From: UBA6921 sp031363085
Lineage (GTDB): Bacteria > Pseudomonadota > Gammaproteobacteria > SG8-11
DNA length: 7,896 nt
Direction of reading: 5' to 3'
Assembly (NCBI GenBank): GCA_031363085.1
Contig: JANLTU010000121.1
Span: 1 to 7,896, forward strand
The position numbers were made by a program, and so were the translations under genes. This document shows positions 7,376 through 7,896 of the stretch, in pieces (the stretch's first letter is position 1; every line of letters starts with the position of its first letter). The notes below the pieces were generated by a model, which worked only from the letters and a program-made list of their open reading frames with translations, made no database searches and was not told the origin of the DNA.

Positions 7376-7462
7376 GTGAAGCCGTTGCGTGCAAAACAGC
7401 AAGAACGGACAAGCGGGCGGTTGAGGCCCGTGACTCACAGATAAAAAAATACGGGGGAGTTC

Positions 7463-7774
7463 ATGCCACAGAACAGCCAGCGTGCCCACGCGTCTTACCG
7501 GCAAAAAATCAACACCGTGCTTGCGTATGTACGGGAGCATTTGCATCAACCCCTGCTTCTGGAGGAGTTGGCGTGTGTAGCGTGTCTGTCGCCGTTTCAT
7601 TTTCATCGCATATTCAGCGCATTTACCGGTGAAAGCCTGCATCAACACGTCAAGCGTCTGCGCCTGGAACAGGCGGCCGCGCGCTTGATTTACTCGCGCG
7701 CAGCGGTTAGTAAAATCGCAACGGAAAATGGTTACGCCAGCCCCGCCGCGTTTAGCAAGGAAGGAGCACAGGAA
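7463..7774 (+). CDS. AraC-family transcriptional regulator, 5' part, interrupted
   Basis: ATG 7463 follows GGGGGAG with a short 3-nt gap; an in-frame TAA at 7442 excludes an earlier start. Residues 16-100 are an AraC-type DNA-binding domain at the N-terminus: LLLEELACVACLSPFHFHRIF is not shown in full here, but its first helix-turn-helix spans about 31-52, the connecting helix carries RLRLEQAA (65-72), and the second runs VSKIA...NGYASPAAFSK (82-99). The N-terminal position of the domain resembles regulators with a C-terminal GyrI-like effector domain. The family's closing FRxxFGxSPxxYR segment is missing: after SKE (100) the sequence is GAQE and then the GTGCG of a probable intron. The frame stays open to the right edge, but those residues (Arg/Ser/Pro-rich) are not AraC-like. 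The gene is either split by a spliceable intron or inactivated. Confidence 0.8.
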
Positions 7775-7896
7775 GTGCGACGACCCCCGAGTAGCCGTAG
7801 GAGCCGGGGGTTTTGTCGGAGTCCGCGCGTGAGCGCGGGTGTAGACAAAACACAAGGCAACCGACACGGCGTAGAGTCATTTGTGGAAGTCATGAC
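7775..7896 (+). mobile_element. Probable 5' end of a group II intron, running off the window
   Basis: The AraC homology breaks here, and the new sequence begins GTGCG, the 5' consensus of group II introns (GUGYG). It then folds into a 7-bp stem ACCCCCG/CGGGGGT (7783-7789 with 7805-7811) and a nested arm: outer stem TTTTGTC/GACAAAA (7811-7817 with 7844-7850) around CCGCGC/GCGCGG (7823-7828 with 7833-7838) closed by a GTGA tetraloop of the GNRA class. Such nested helices fit intron domain I. Orientation is the same as the interrupted regulator. The reverse transcriptase/maturase and domains V-VI would lie outside the window, so the call rests on the 5' end only. Other mobile or structured repeats are possible. 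Confidence 0.55.

Noticed and set aside
7783..7815. GC-rich stem followed by TTTT, resembling a rho-independent terminator
   Set aside because: It sits just inside a GTGCG start, next to a second nested arm that uses the same T run in a helix, and in the middle of an interrupted gene. An intron domain explains more of the sequence.
7271..7867. Minus-strand open frame of 198 codons
   Set aside because: It is antisense to the AraC-type domain and the putative intron end, crosses the boundary between them, and has no recognisable domain.

Overview
The window is almost entirely one minus-strand reading frame. From an ATG at 7201 the frame stays open for 2,400 codons and leaves the left edge without a stop; I read every codon. 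It holds two paralogous modules in tandem, A (about 7201-3668) and B (3667 to the edge). Each has its own signal peptide, seven HAF-type motifs (IN[DN]xGxIVG ... HAFLY), seven FG-GAP-type blades, a DUF11/CARDB-like domain, about three Ig-like strand-rich segments, and a C-terminal Gly-rich/hydrophobic/Arg segment of the GlyGly-CTERM type. That plan points to a large secreted or surface-displayed repeat protein.

The unusual point is the A/B junction. Module A's GlyGly-CTERM-like tail runs in frame, with no stop, through a short charged linker into a strong Shine-Dalgarno sequence, an ATG and module B's signal peptide. Either the locus encodes one giant fused or polyprotein-like chain, or B is also translated from its internal start. 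Module B also lacks a stop after its Arg cluster.

To the right, 7202-7462 is a divergent intergenic region. From 7463 on the plus strand there is the 5' part of an AraC-family regulator with a good first helix-turn-helix and most of the second. Its homology stops at about residue 100. Immediately after, at 7775, the sequence GTGCG opens a run of GC-rich nested hairpins (one with a GTGA tetraloop) that reaches the right edge and resembles the 5' end of a group II intron. The regulator therefore looks interrupted by a mobile intron.

Organism: GlyGly-CTERM tails, type II secretion and rhombosortase are typical of Gammaproteobacteria, often marine or environmental ones. Moderately high GC and classical SD sites agree. 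The species cannot be named from this window. The two halves need not be functionally linked: the regulator is divergent from the large gene, and control of one by the other is only a guess from position.
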